A stretch of DNA of 64,000 nucleotides, from the NCBI RefSeq assembly GCF_008710135.1, contig NZ_VYKK01000005.1, positions 310,001-374,000 on the forward strand, read 5' to 3'. The notes below the pieces were generated by a model. It saw nothing but the letters and a program-made list of their open reading frames with translations. It searched no databases and was not told the origin of the DNA. Position 1 is the first letter of the stretch. Every line of letters begins with the position of its first letter. The position numbers were made by a program, and so were the translations under genes. Source of the stretch: Paenibacillus spiritus. Its GTDB lineage: Bacteria; Bacillota; Bacilli; Paenibacillales; Paenibacillaceae. Positions 52,549 through 61,211 of the stretch are shown piece after piece.

Positions 52549-52549
52549 T
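52541..52549 (+). promoter_or_regulatory. Extended -10 promoter for topB overlapping the proS stop
   Basis: TGC directly precedes TATAAT (52544-52549). The TAA stop of proS lies inside this hexamer. It is 55 bp before the topB start; no strong -35 is visible. Confidence 0.5.
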
Positions 52550-52603
52550 AGAATTTCAGGGTTTAGACAGAGCTGAAATTTGAAGGAAGCGGAGCGAGGG
52601 TAC

Positions 52604-54973
52604 TTGAAGACACTGATCATTGCGGAGAAACCCGATATGGGACGGAATATTGCGGCTGCGATCGACCCCAAGGCCCGTAATTTCCGGACCTATCTGGAAG
52701 GAGATGAATATATCATCACCTGGGCGATCGGCCATCTTGTCGAGCTGGCAGAGCCCGATCTGTACGATCCCAAGTACAAGAAGTGGAACATTGGCGACCT
52801 GCCGATCATTCCGGCCGAATTCAAGCTGGTGGCGAACCGGAGAACGGCCGACCAGCTGAAGGTCATTCAGGAGCTGGCGCAGCGCAGCTCGCTTCTGATT
52901 AATTCCTGCGACGCCGGACGGGAGGGACAGCACATTTTCTCCCTCATTCAGCGGCATTTGAAGCTGACCCAGCCGGTGAAGCGGCTGTGGATTTCGGACT
53001 TGACGCCCGAGACGATACGCCGAGGGTTTCAGGAGCTGAAGGACGGCGCGGAATACGACAATCTGACCAGAGCGGCCCGGGCCCGCAGCGAAGCGGACTG
53101 GCTGATCGGCATGAACGGTTCGCGGGCGTTCACGACCCGGCATAATGTGCTGCTGTCGGTCGGACGGGTACAGACGCCGGTGCTGGCTCTTATCTATGAC
53201 CGCCAGAAGACGATCGAGGCGTTCTCTTCGCTGAAGTATTTTGAGGTGGAGGGCCAATTCAGGCAGTCGGAGTTGTCCTACCGGGGAATGTGGCAGGGCG
53301 AACGCTTGACGGACCGGGCCAAGGCGGAAGCGATTGCGAACAAGGTCAAAGGGAAGCCGGGCCGGATCGCCTCTTATGAGGTGAAGGAGACGAAGGAGTA
53401 TCCCAACAAGCTGTACGACCTGACGCTTCTGCAGCGGGAGGCGAACGGCAAATTCGGATTCTCGGCAAAAAAAACGCTCGATCTTGCCCAGGCGCTCTAC
53501 GAGAAGCACAAGGTCATTTCCTATCCGCGGACGAATTCCAACTACGTCACCGAGCAGAACATTCCGGAGATGCACAAGACGCTGTCTTCCCTTCAGGGCA
53601 CGGCTTATGATACCTGGGTCCAGGGCGCGAACCGCAGTCTGGTTCACAAAGGGAACAAGTTCGTCTGCAATCCGGCGAAGGTAGAGGATCACCATGCGAT
53701 CCTGCCGACCTACCGGAAGGCGAACGGTCTGAATCCCGACGAGGACAAGCTGTACGACCTGATCGTAAAACGATTCCTGTCCCAGTTCTATCCCGCTGCC
53801 GAATATAAGCAGCACGCGGTTCTGACCGAAGTCGAGGGAGAGACGTTCAAGACGAACGTCAAAGAGCTGCTCAGCCTCGGCTGGAAGGCGCTGTATGCCG
53901 GCGAGGGCCCGGCAAAGCCGTCCCGGGGGAACAAGAAGGGCAAGGAAGAGGAGGAATCGGAGGAGATCGAGGTCAGCGAGCCGTTCTCTGTCGACCGGAA
54001 CGCTCCGGCGGACTGCCGGGATGCGTCCGTTAAGGAGAAGGAGACGCAGCCGCCGAAGGCGTTCACCGAAGGGACGCTGCTGAAGGCGATGGAGAGCGCG
54101 GGCAAGCAGATTGAGGACGAAGAGCTGAGGGACGCCATGAAGGACTCGGGTCTGGGCACACCGGCGACGCGGGCGGCGACGATCGAGCGGCTGAAGAAGG
54201 TCGGCTATATCGATATGCAGGGCAAAAAAATTGTCCTGACGCCGAAAGGCCGCACGGCCGTCGAGCTGGTCCGGGAAGCCGGCGTGGAGCTGCTGACTTC
54301 GCCCGAGATGACCGGGCAGTGGGAACGCCGGCTGAACGAGATTGCCCGCGGAACGGCTTCGGACGAGACGTTCATGGCGAACGTGAAGCGGTTCGCGGCC
54401 ATGATCGTCGAGAAGGTCCGGGCGCAGTCGCGGGCGGACCGGACCGCCTTTGAAGGCGGCGGTCCCAAGGAGACGGGAGCGGCCCGCGCATCGGGCCGCG
54501 GCCGCTCCGGCGCCGGGTCAGGCGCCGCCGGAGGCAGGGCGCGCGGCCAAGGCGCCGCGGCCCCTGCGATTCCCGCAGCGCGCAGCGCTTCTGCGGGGAC
54601 GCGGCGGACCGGCGCCTGCGCGGCCGGCGCTGCGGCGGACGCAGGCGATCCGGCCCGCAAGGCCGCACCGGCAGCGGCGGGGGAGCAGGGGCCGAAGATC
54701 GTCGGCCCCTGCCCGCGGCCGGGCTGCGGCGGCCACATCTTCATGGGCCGCAAAGGCTACGGCTGCTCCCGCTACCGGGAAGGCTGCCGGTTCGTCATCT
54801 GGCAGGAGCAGGAGGAATTTGGCCGGAAGCTGACCGAGTCCCAGGTGAAGGCGCTGCTGGAGAAAGGGCGCACGGCCAAGCTGAAGCTGACAGGGCCGGA
54901 CGGTTCACCGGCGGAGGGGAGACTGGCGCTGGCCGACCTGCAGACCGGAGGGCTGAAGCTGGAGCGGTTGTAG
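52604..54973 (+). CDS. topB: DNA topoisomerase III (type IA)
   Basis: The protein has 789 residues. The TOPRIM domain has LIIAEKPDMGRNIA and SCDAGREGQ; the catalytic Tyr lies near 307 (ISYPRTNSNYVT). From about 610 a linker of about 90 residues is rich in Ala, Gly and Arg, and the end carries a Cys motif (CPRPGCGGHIFMGRKGYGCS) like a topoisomerase zinc domain. It relaxes negative supercoils and decatenates DNA. TTG 52604 gives MKTLIIAEKPD, the usual start; TTG 52580 would add eight non-conserved residues. Confidence 0.95.
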   Translation: MKTLIIAEKPDMGRNIAAAIDPKARNFRTYLEGDEYIITWAIGHLVELAEPDLYDPKYKKWNIGDLPIIPAEFKLVANRRTADQLKVIQELAQRSSLLINSCDAGREGQHIFSLIQRHLKLTQPVKRLWISDLTPETIRRGFQELKDGAEYDNLTRAARARSEADWLIGMNGSRAFTTRHNVLLSVGRVQTPVLALIYDRQKTIEAFSSLKYFEVEGQFRQSELSYRGMWQGERLTDRAKAEAIANKVKGKPGRIASYEVKETKEYPNKLYDLTLLQREANGKFGFSAKKTLDLAQALYEKHKVISYPRTNSNYVTEQNIPEMHKTLSSLQGTAYDTWVQGANRSLVHKGNKFVCNPAKVEDHHAILPTYRKANGLNPDEDKLYDLIVKRFLSQFYPAAEYKQHAVLTEVEGETFKTNVKELLSLGWKALYAGEGPAKPSRGNKKGKEEEESEEIEVSEPFSVDRNAPADCRDASVKEKETQPPKAFTEGTLLKAMESAGKQIEDEELRDAMKDSGLGTPATRAATIERLKKVGYIDMQGKKIVLTPKGRTAVELVREAGVELLTSPEMTGQWERRLNEIARGTASDETFMANVKRFAAMIVEKVRAQSRADRTAFEGGGPKETGAARASGRGRSGAGSGAAGGRARGQGAAAPAIPAARSASAGTRRTGACAAGAAADAGDPARKAAPAAAGEQGPKIVGPCPRPGCGGHIFMGRKGYGCSRYREGCRFVIWQEQEEFGRKLTESQVKALLEKGRTAKLKLTGPDGSPAEGRLALADLQTGGLKLERL

Positions 54974-55034
54974 AACTCGGAGCAGCGGGAACGACGCCCG
55001 GACACCGGACCTATCTTGGATACGACAGGAACCG

Positions 55035-55079
55035 AAGAAGACCGGCTTCGCCGCATGCCGCGGCGGGGCCGGTCTTCTT
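55035..55079. terminator. Hairpin between convergent topB and HAD genes
   Basis: AAGAAGACCGGC and GCCGGTCTTCTT form a 12-bp stem with an inner CCGC/GCGG part. It can serve both strands; T content after it is modest. Confidence 0.65.
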
Positions 55080-55109
55080 GTTCCTGTGCAGGCCGCACGG
55101 GAAGAGGGT

Positions 55110-55883
55110 TCACCCGTGGCTCTTCTTCCGGTGCGAGGCGGCGCCGCGAATGACCGGCACGACTTCCTCTACCTTCGTAATGGTGATAACGGACTGATGA
55201 AGCTCGCGCTGCAGCTCGATCATGTTATAGAGCCACTCATTCTGCTGCTTCAGATAGATGCTCTTGATCCCGGCCGTGACGGCGGGAAGGACATCCGTTC
55301 TCAGCGAGTTGCCGATCATCCAGGTGCGTTCACGGTCGAAGCCGCCTTGGACCAAAATATCTTCCAGCGCTTCGACATTCTTATGCTGGCGGATGAAGAT
55401 CCGGTCATCGAAATACAGGTCGAGCTTCATCTGCTCGATCTTCCGCTGCTGGATCACGGCGTCGCCGCCCGTATACAGATACAGCTCATGTCCGTCGCTC
55501 TTGAGCGCGTCCAGGGTTTCTACCATGCCCGGATAAGCTTCGATCTCCTGGTCATAGACGCTCAGACCCAGCTTCATCAGCTGCTCTTCCTCAAAGGGTT
55601 CGGCCGGTCGGCCGTATCTTCCGCAGAAATGCCGGTAAGTGGCAATGAGCGATTTCGGGAAATTATCGCTTGCCAGGCCGCTCGCGCTGACCGTCTCCAC
55701 ATCAATCTCTACTTGCTTGGCGCGCATTTCGGCAGTCGTCGGGCCGTAGGCACGGAACCAGTCGCCCATGGTCTCGAAGAACTGGCCGAGAATCAGGTCG
55801 AAATACTTGTTGCAGTGGACGAGCGTGTCATCCAGATCAAAAATGACTTGCTGGGCCTTATAGGGCGGTGTCCAATAGTTCAT
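55110..55883 (-). CDS. HAD-superfamily hydrolase
   Basis: The protein has 257 residues. FDLDDTLVH (motif I), LYLYTGG (motif II), a helical cap between them, and WMIGNSLRTDVLPAV (motif IV) mark a HAD phosphatase. In motif IV the usual GDS is GNS, seen in some members. The C-terminal 30 residues contain an unusual basic tail. It follows the ArsR-type regulator on the same strand with a 40-bp gap, so the two may form an operon. The substrate is unknown. Confidence 0.82.
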   Translation of the reverse strand: MNYWTPPYKAQQVIFDLDDTLVHCNKYFDLILGQFFETMGDWFRAYGPTTAEMRAKQVEIDVETVSASGLASDNFPKSLIATYRHFCGRYGRPAEPFEEEQLMKLGLSVYDQEIEAYPGMVETLDALKSDGHELYLYTGGDAVIQQRKIEQMKLDLYFDDRIFIRQHKNVEALEDILVQGGFDRERTWMIGNSLRTDVLPAVTAGIKSIYLKQQNEWLYNMIELQRELHQSVITITKVEEVVPVIRGAASHRKKSHG

Positions 55884-55923
55884 CGCTCATTCACTCCTTG
55901 TGTCCAATCTCTGTATTGTTCTT

Positions 55924-56847
55924 TTAACCCTGACGATGAACGTACGACTCAAGAAAGAGCTGCAGCTCCGAGGCGCCGTCGGGCCGGATGCTGAACCGCT
56001 CCCCGTCCGGGTCGGACAGGTGGATGCGCAGCAGCCCCGCCACCCGGAGCATCATCAGATGATGCATGAGCATATCGCCGGACTGGCCGAGATCGTTCTT
56101 CATCTCCCACAGCGACTTCGGCTCGTTGGCCAGATAGCGCAGCAGCCGGAGCCGGACGGGATCGGAGAGCGCCTTGGTCATCCGCAGCAGCTCGGTGGGA
56201 GGGTCGTCGTCATTGTCGACGGGAATGTCGACAGGGTACTGCACCATAATCAGATTCCGGTACTGACAGTACGTATTGATCGGACGGTTATGAACCGTCG
56301 GAAGCAGCACGATTGTCGAAAGGCCCGGGATCTCCTCGATCACGACGCCGCCGGAGGCATACTCGACGAGGGCGACGGAATCCATCTTGCTCTGAAGGAG
56401 CTTCTTCTCGTTCCCGTCCTCGATCAGCAGCGGGAGCATCTGATTCTCTACACGCCGAAAATAGGATTCATGCCAGATCCGCAGCAGCGGAGCGTATCCG
56501 CGCTGAATCCGCCCGCTCTCCTGCGCCGTCAGCGAAGGAACAAATTCCAGCGCGCGGGCGTGCCACCAGGCTTCCTCTTCGGAGTCCAGCTCCTCCAGGA
56601 AGCGTGAAATGTTGGCGGCCGGTCCCGAGCTGTACGCCCAGGCGTACAGAATATCATAGTCGTCGATGGGCCAATCGGCGGCGCTCATCAGAGCGGCGGT
56701 CTTCTGGGGCGGAATCTGGTCGTCCACCTGCCGGACCCAGTCCGGGCCGATGTCCAGATTCGAGAGCCATTTGCGCGTGACGTACAGCATGAAGCTGTCC
56801 AGCAGCTCGTACACCGGCGATACGTCGATGATGACTTTATAATCCAT
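55924..56847 (-). CDS. ArsR-family transcriptional regulator with a long N-terminal domain
   Basis: The protein has 307 residues. The C-terminal winged helix is ArsR-like: LLRMTKALSDPVRLRLLRYLA, then SLWEMKNDLGQSGDMLMHHLMML. The first 210 residues form a separate domain of unknown function, probably a ligand sensor; the metal-binding Cys motif ELCVCD is absent. AGGAGG lies upstream, with a 12-bp gap to the chosen ATG at 56847. It is divergent from the ABC-ATPase/lipoprotein/two-component operon, so it is a candidate regulator of it. Confidence 0.78.
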   Translation of the reverse strand: MDYKVIIDVSPVYELLDSFMLYVTRKWLSNLDIGPDWVRQVDDQIPPQKTAALMSAADWPIDDYDILYAWAYSSGPAANISRFLEELDSEEEAWWHARALEFVPSLTAQESGRIQRGYAPLLRIWHESYFRRVENQMLPLLIEDGNEKKLLQSKMDSVALVEYASGGVVIEEIPGLSTIVLLPTVHNRPINTYCQYRNLIMVQYPVDIPVDNDDDPPTELLRMTKALSDPVRLRLLRYLANEPKSLWEMKNDLGQSGDMLMHHLMMLRVAGLLRIHLSDPDGERFSIRPDGASELQLFLESYVHRQG

Positions 56848-56921
56848 GAAGCATGCAGTCCTCCTACAAAGCACACTCTTTCACAGTGTTTGGCGAAAAC
56901 CCGATTTCTATTTATTATCCC

Positions 56922-56950
56922 TTGTTTTGATTGTCGTTGTCCACTATAAT
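56922..56950 (+). promoter_or_regulatory. Promoter of the ABC/lipoprotein/two-component operon
   Basis: TTGTTT (56922-56927), a 17-bp spacer and TATAAT (56945-56950), 65 bp upstream of the first gene, in the gap divergent to the ArsR-type regulator. Confidence 0.7.
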
Positions 56951-57014
56951 GTTGGGATGAAATCTCAGGGGAATACGATATTATTATAGGTACGGAAATG
57001 GAGAGGCTTCGCTT

Positions 57015-57743
57015 ATGGTAATCGTAGAGCATTTGGCCAAATCGGTCGGACCGGAGAAGGTTCCGGTGCTTCGCGATGTAGGCTTCCGGCTGGACCCGGG
57101 CGAATTTGTGAGCGTTCTCGGAGAGAGCGGCAGCGGGAAGAGCACGCTGCTGCGCTGCCTGGCGCTTCGCGACCGCTGGGACAAGGGCGCCTTCCGGATT
57201 GACGGCAAGGACATTCTCAAGGGCGGCTGGTCCGGTAAGCGGAACGTCCGCCGGGAGTGGGCTTTTCTTGAACAGAACGTCACGCTGGACCCGAACCGGA
57301 CGGCGCTCAAGAATGTGCTGATCGGACAGGCGGCCCAGACGCCGTGGTGGCGGCGGGCAACCGGAATGGTCCGTTCGGACGATTACATGGGCGCGATGGA
57401 CGAATTGGAGCGGCTCGGCCTTCTGGACAAGGCCAAGCTGAAGAGCGGACAGCTCAGCGGGGGCGAGCGGCAGCGGATTGCGATCGCGCGGGCGCTGGTG
57501 CACGGCGCCCGGTATATTCTGGCCGACGAGCCGGTAACGGGTCTCGACCCGAGATCCGCCGAGAAGGTGCTGGAGACGCTGCGCGACCTCTGCAAGACGA
57601 CCGGGCTGACGGTTATTGCGGTGCTGCCGCTGGAACTGGCAGAACGCTTCAGCACCCGGCTGTGGGTGCTCAAGGACGGGATCATCAAGCACGATGTCAC
57701 CGGCCGGCGGCTGACTTCCCAGGAGCGGGCCGGCCTTCTATGA
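57015..57743 (+). CDS. ABC transporter ATP-binding protein (PhnC/MacB-like) without a permease
   Basis: The protein has 242 residues. Walker A GESGSGKST, signature LSGGERQR and Walker B ILADEP are intact; the switch His of the H-loop is replaced (VIAVLPLEL), so turnover may be altered. It resembles PhnC or LolD-type ATPases by order of motifs. No permease is adjacent; the lipoprotein gene follows after 45 bp. Its role in the operon is unknown. Confidence 0.85.
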   Translation: MVIVEHLAKSVGPEKVPVLRDVGFRLDPGEFVSVLGESGSGKSTLLRCLALRDRWDKGAFRIDGKDILKGGWSGKRNVRREWAFLEQNVTLDPNRTALKNVLIGQAAQTPWWRRATGMVRSDDYMGAMDELERLGLLDKAKLKSGQLSGGERQRIAIARALVHGARYILADEPVTGLDPRSAEKVLETLRDLCKTTGLTVIAVLPLELAERFSTRLWVLKDGIIKHDVTGRRLTSQERAGLL

Positions 57744-57788
57744 GCGGGAGCGGAAGCTGCCTATTTTACGTGAAATGAGTGATGATTC

Positions 57789-59084
57789 GTGAGGAGGATC
57801 GGGCCGAGACGGCTGGCGGCGGGACTAATGCTGATTCTGCTGCTGCCGGGCTGCAATTATATCAACGATCCGGTGTCCATGATGAAATCTCCCGCACTCC
57901 CGCAGGACAAGGCGACGCTGATGACCGCCATCAACGCGCTGAAACCGGCCGGTTCGGTGCTGATTCGTCCGACGAACGACGACGACAGCTCCATTCGCAC
58001 CGAGGATCTCAACAAAGACGGCATACCGGAGACGCTGGTGTTCTATGAGACACCCGGCGAAGCGGTGCAGATCCACGGCATGATTCTGGAGAAGCAGAAG
58101 AACGCCTGGGTTCGGAAGCTGTCTTTTGACGGGGAAGGCACGGTGCTGGAGACGGTGGAGATCCGCGATGTGACCGGCGACGGCCGTCCCGAGATCATTG
58201 CCGGCTATTCCCGGGGAGACGAGGGGCTGCAGAAGGGGCTTGTCATCTACAGTTATTCGGGCGGACCGCTGGAAGAGCTGCTGTCGCTGTCCTATACCCG
58301 TTATGTCATCGACGACCTGAACGGGGACGGCAAGCCCGATATTTCCGTGGTCTCGCTGAAACGCAATGAAGCGGCGACGCTTACGGCGTACCAGTTCGAC
58401 GACGGATTCAAGGAGCTGGACCGGCTCGATAACCTGGACCCGTACATCAACAACTATTACAACGTCATCGCGGGCCGGGTAGCCGAAGGCAAGGAGGGCA
58501 TTGTGCTGGATGCGGCGGTTAACTCGCATTCCGCTTACAGCTATCTGGTGGTGATGGAGAACAACCGCTTCCGCATCGCGCTGCCGGGCGATGACCGCAC
58601 CTTCAAAGACAGCCGGATTCCAAGCACGGATATCGACGGCGACGGCATCATCGAGATCGGTCTGCTGGAGCGGCCGGCGGGCTGGGAGTTTTTTGACACG
58701 GCATCCGTTCCCTGGTTCACCTCCTACTACAAGTGGGACGGCAAGGAAGGGCTGGATTTCACGCTCCAGCAGTACCGCGATCCGTCCAATCGGTTCTTCA
58801 TGAATTTCCCGCCGGAGTGGCACGGCAAAGTAACGGTGGATACAAAATCGGTGCAGAACGAATATTTGAAGTTCATCATGCAGGAGACCGGCGAGACGGT
58901 AGCCGAAATTTCGTTCTTCTCGCCCCAGGAGTGGGAGCGGGCGAAGAACAGCGGCGGCTGGGAGCTCTGGGGAAGAGACCAGGACCGGATCATCGGTTAT
59001 CGGGGCAAGCTGGAACAGAACACGGCAGGAGGAAGAACGGGCGCTTCGGGCGCCGCCGCGGAGAGGAAGGGTATGGATGAGTAA
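57789..59084 (+). CDS. Lipoprotein with FG-GAP/VCBS-like calcium-binding repeats
   Basis: The protein has 431 residues. An N-terminal signal peptide ends in the lipobox LLPGC, so it is predicted to be anchored on the outer face of the membrane. At least four Dx-x-DG motifs occur (DLNKDGIPE, DVTGDGRPE, DLNGDGKPD, DIDGDGIIE), the calcium loops of FG-GAP/VCBS beta-propeller repeats. The last 120 residues form a separate domain. The start is GTG 57789 with a weak site. It overlaps the response-regulator gene by 8 bp, suggesting a sensor or accessory role for the two-component pair. Confidence 0.82.
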   Translation: MRRIGPRRLAAGLMLILLLPGCNYINDPVSMMKSPALPQDKATLMTAINALKPAGSVLIRPTNDDDSSIRTEDLNKDGIPETLVFYETPGEAVQIHGMILEKQKNAWVRKLSFDGEGTVLETVEIRDVTGDGRPEIIAGYSRGDEGLQKGLVIYSYSGGPLEELLSLSYTRYVIDDLNGDGKPDISVVSLKRNEAATLTAYQFDDGFKELDRLDNLDPYINNYYNVIAGRVAEGKEGIVLDAAVNSHSAYSYLVVMENNRFRIALPGDDRTFKDSRIPSTDIDGDGIIEIGLLERPAGWEFFDTASVPWFTSYYKWDGKEGLDFTLQQYRDPSNRFFMNFPPEWHGKVTVDTKSVQNEYLKFIMQETGETVAEISFFSPQEWERAKNSGGWELWGRDQDRIIGYRGKLEQNTAGGRTGASGAAAERKGMDE

Positions 59085-59775
59085 AGTGTTGATTCTGGAG
59101 GATGAAGAGTCCATCCGCAGTTTTATCGTCATCAATTTGAAGCGCAACGGCTTTGAGGTGCTGGAAGCGGGAGACGGGAATGAAGCGCTCCGGATTCTGA
59201 CCAGCGTTCCGGATATCGACATTGCGCTTCTGGATGTTATGGTGCCGGGGATAGACGGCTTTGAAGTATGCCGGAGAATACGCGAGAAGAACGAGCGGCT
59301 CGGCATTATTTTCCTGACCGCCAAAGTACAGGAGCAGGACAAGGTATACGCCCTTTCGGTAGGCGCCGACGACCATGTCAGCAAGCCGTTCAGCCCGACG
59401 GAGCTAATTGCCCGCATCCAGTCGCTGCTCCGCCGGGTCAACGTCCACCGGGAACCGGCGGCCAAAGTCTCCTTCGAGTCGGGACCGTTCACGCTGGACC
59501 TGATCTCCAAGCAGTTCAAGCGGCGCGGAGAGATCATTGAGCTGACGCCAACCGAGTTCTCGCTGGTTCAGTTCTTCCTGGAGAAGGAGAACACGCCGCT
59601 CAGCCGCGATGTGCTCCTGGATCATGTCTGGGGCAAAGAATACATGGGCGATCCGAAGATCGTGGACGTCAACATCCGCCGGCTGCGGCAAAAAATCGAG
59701 AGCAACCCGTCTGAACCGGAGTACCTGCAGACGGTATGGGGGCACGGCTACAAGTGGAAAGGCCAGGGACAATAA
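59077..59775 (+). CDS. OmpR-family response regulator
   Basis: The protein has 232 residues. The receiver has the acidic pocket (LEDEE), phospho-acceptor Asp53 (LLDVMVPG), Thr in FLTAK and the VSKPF Lys. The C-terminal winged helix (ELTPTEFSLVQFFLEK, DHVWGKEY, VDVNIRRLRQKI, GHGYKW) binds DNA. It is coupled to the histidine kinase that follows (TAATG overlap) and overlaps the lipoprotein gene, so the three are probably co-translated. Confidence 0.95.
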   Translation: MSKVLILEDEESIRSFIVINLKRNGFEVLEAGDGNEALRILTSVPDIDIALLDVMVPGIDGFEVCRRIREKNERLGIIFLTAKVQEQDKVYALSVGADDHVSKPFSPTELIARIQSLLRRVNVHREPAAKVSFESGPFTLDLISKQFKRRGEIIELTPTEFSLVQFFLEKENTPLSRDVLLDHVWGKEYMGDPKIVDVNIRRLRQKIESNPSEPEYLQTVWGHGYKWKGQGQ

Positions 59776-61211
59776 TGAAGAAGGGGATGCGCAGACAGAT
59801 CGTCCTGCACTATATTCTGGTCGTGTTCCTGGCGCTTCTCCTCGTGGAAGTTATTTTTCTGCTGGCCATCCGGACTTATTATTACGACAGCGTCTACAAC
59901 AGTATTACGACGCATATCAGCGCAGCGGAGGAGTTCTACCAGAAATACCAGCTGACGAACGAGAATTCCCCGTTCGCGCTGGAAGAGCTGCTCGACAGCT
60001 TCGAGCTGAGCAATACGGAGCTTCAGGTGCTGACGCTCGACGGCAAAATGATTACCAATTCAACCGGCTTTCAGCCGGACCGGACGATTACGACGAGCGA
60101 CGTTCCGGAGGCGGTGGGCGGCAGCATCGGCCGCTGGGTCGGCCGGCAGCCGGGTACCAACGAGAACGTGATGGCCGTCTCCAAAGTTCTCCAGATCGGC
60201 GGGCGGGACGCCTATGTGCTCCGCTACCTGACCTCGGTTGAAGGCATTAACAGCAACCTCTTCAACGTCACCCTGCTGGCCATCGGGATCGGGGGCGCGG
60301 TGATGGCCGTAGTCGCCTCCTTCAGCTTCGGGCTGGCGAATTCCATCGTTAAGCCGCTGAACAATATTACGGCGGTCTCGGCCCAGATGGCGAAGGGTAA
60401 ATTCGACGTCCGGATCAAGGGGAACTACCGCTACGAAATTGCAGATCTGGCCTCGACGCTGAATTACATGGCGCAGGAGATCGTCCGCAGCAACCAGATC
60501 AAAGATGACTTCATTTCTTCCATCTCGCACGAGCTGCGCACGCCGCTGACCAGCATCAAGGGCTGGAGCGAGACGCTGATCTCAGGCGGATATGATCCGG
60601 AAGAGACGAAGCTCGGCGTCGGCATTATCTCCAAGGAGAGCAACCGGCTGATCGGGCTGGTGGAGGAGCTGCTCGACTTCTCGAAGCTTCAGCAGAACGA
60701 AATGCGGCTCTCGATGGGGGCGGTCGGCATCAAGGAACTGCTGCAGGAGATTGTGCTGAACGTCTGGGCCAAGGCGGAGAAGAAGCAGATCCGGCTCGTG
60801 CTCGATGCCGAGGAAGGACTGGTGGTCTACGGAGACGCCAACCGGCTGAAGCAGGTCTTCCTGAATATCGCCGACAATGCCATCAAGTTCTCGCATGAAG
60901 GCTCGGATATTATGATTCATGCCTACCGGCTCTTTGAGGATCAGGTCGAGGTGGTCGTCAGCGACACCGGAATCGGGATCAGCGAAGAACATCTTGCCCG
61001 GGTGAAGGACCGCTTCTTCCAGGTCGATTCCCTCAACGGCGGCACGGGTCTGGGGCTCGCGATCAGCCAGCAGATTATCGAGCTGCACGGAGGGCTTCTG
61101 GAGATGGAGAGCGAACTTGGCCAAGGCACGCGGGTACGCGTTCAGCTCATGCTGGCGGACGCCGCCTCCGGCACGATTAACACCGAAGAGAAGATGGAGG
61201 GGACGGAATGA
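59775..61211 (+). CDS. Membrane sensor histidine kinase
   Basis: The protein has 478 residues. Two membrane segments (about 10-32 and 168-192) flank an extracytoplasmic sensor domain of about 135 residues with no motif I recognise. Then follow HAMP (IVKPLNNITAVSAQMAKG), the H-box SSISHELRTPL with His near 251, and the ATPase boxes NIADNAIKF (N), DTGIGISEEH (G1) and GGTGLGLAIS (G2). It phosphorylates the response regulator encoded just upstream. The start overlaps the regulator stop by one base. Confidence 0.95.
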   Translation: MKKGMRRQIVLHYILVVFLALLLVEVIFLLAIRTYYYDSVYNSITTHISAAEEFYQKYQLTNENSPFALEELLDSFELSNTELQVLTLDGKMITNSTGFQPDRTITTSDVPEAVGGSIGRWVGRQPGTNENVMAVSKVLQIGGRDAYVLRYLTSVEGINSNLFNVTLLAIGIGGAVMAVVASFSFGLANSIVKPLNNITAVSAQMAKGKFDVRIKGNYRYEIADLASTLNYMAQEIVRSNQIKDDFISSISHELRTPLTSIKGWSETLISGGYDPEETKLGVGIISKESNRLIGLVEELLDFSKLQQNEMRLSMGAVGIKELLQEIVLNVWAKAEKKQIRLVLDAEEGLVVYGDANRLKQVFLNIADNAIKFSHEGSDIMIHAYRLFEDQVEVVVSDTGIGISEEHLARVKDRFFQVDSLNGGTGLGLAISQQIIELHGGLLEMESELGQGTRVRVQLMLADAASGTINTEEKMEGTE

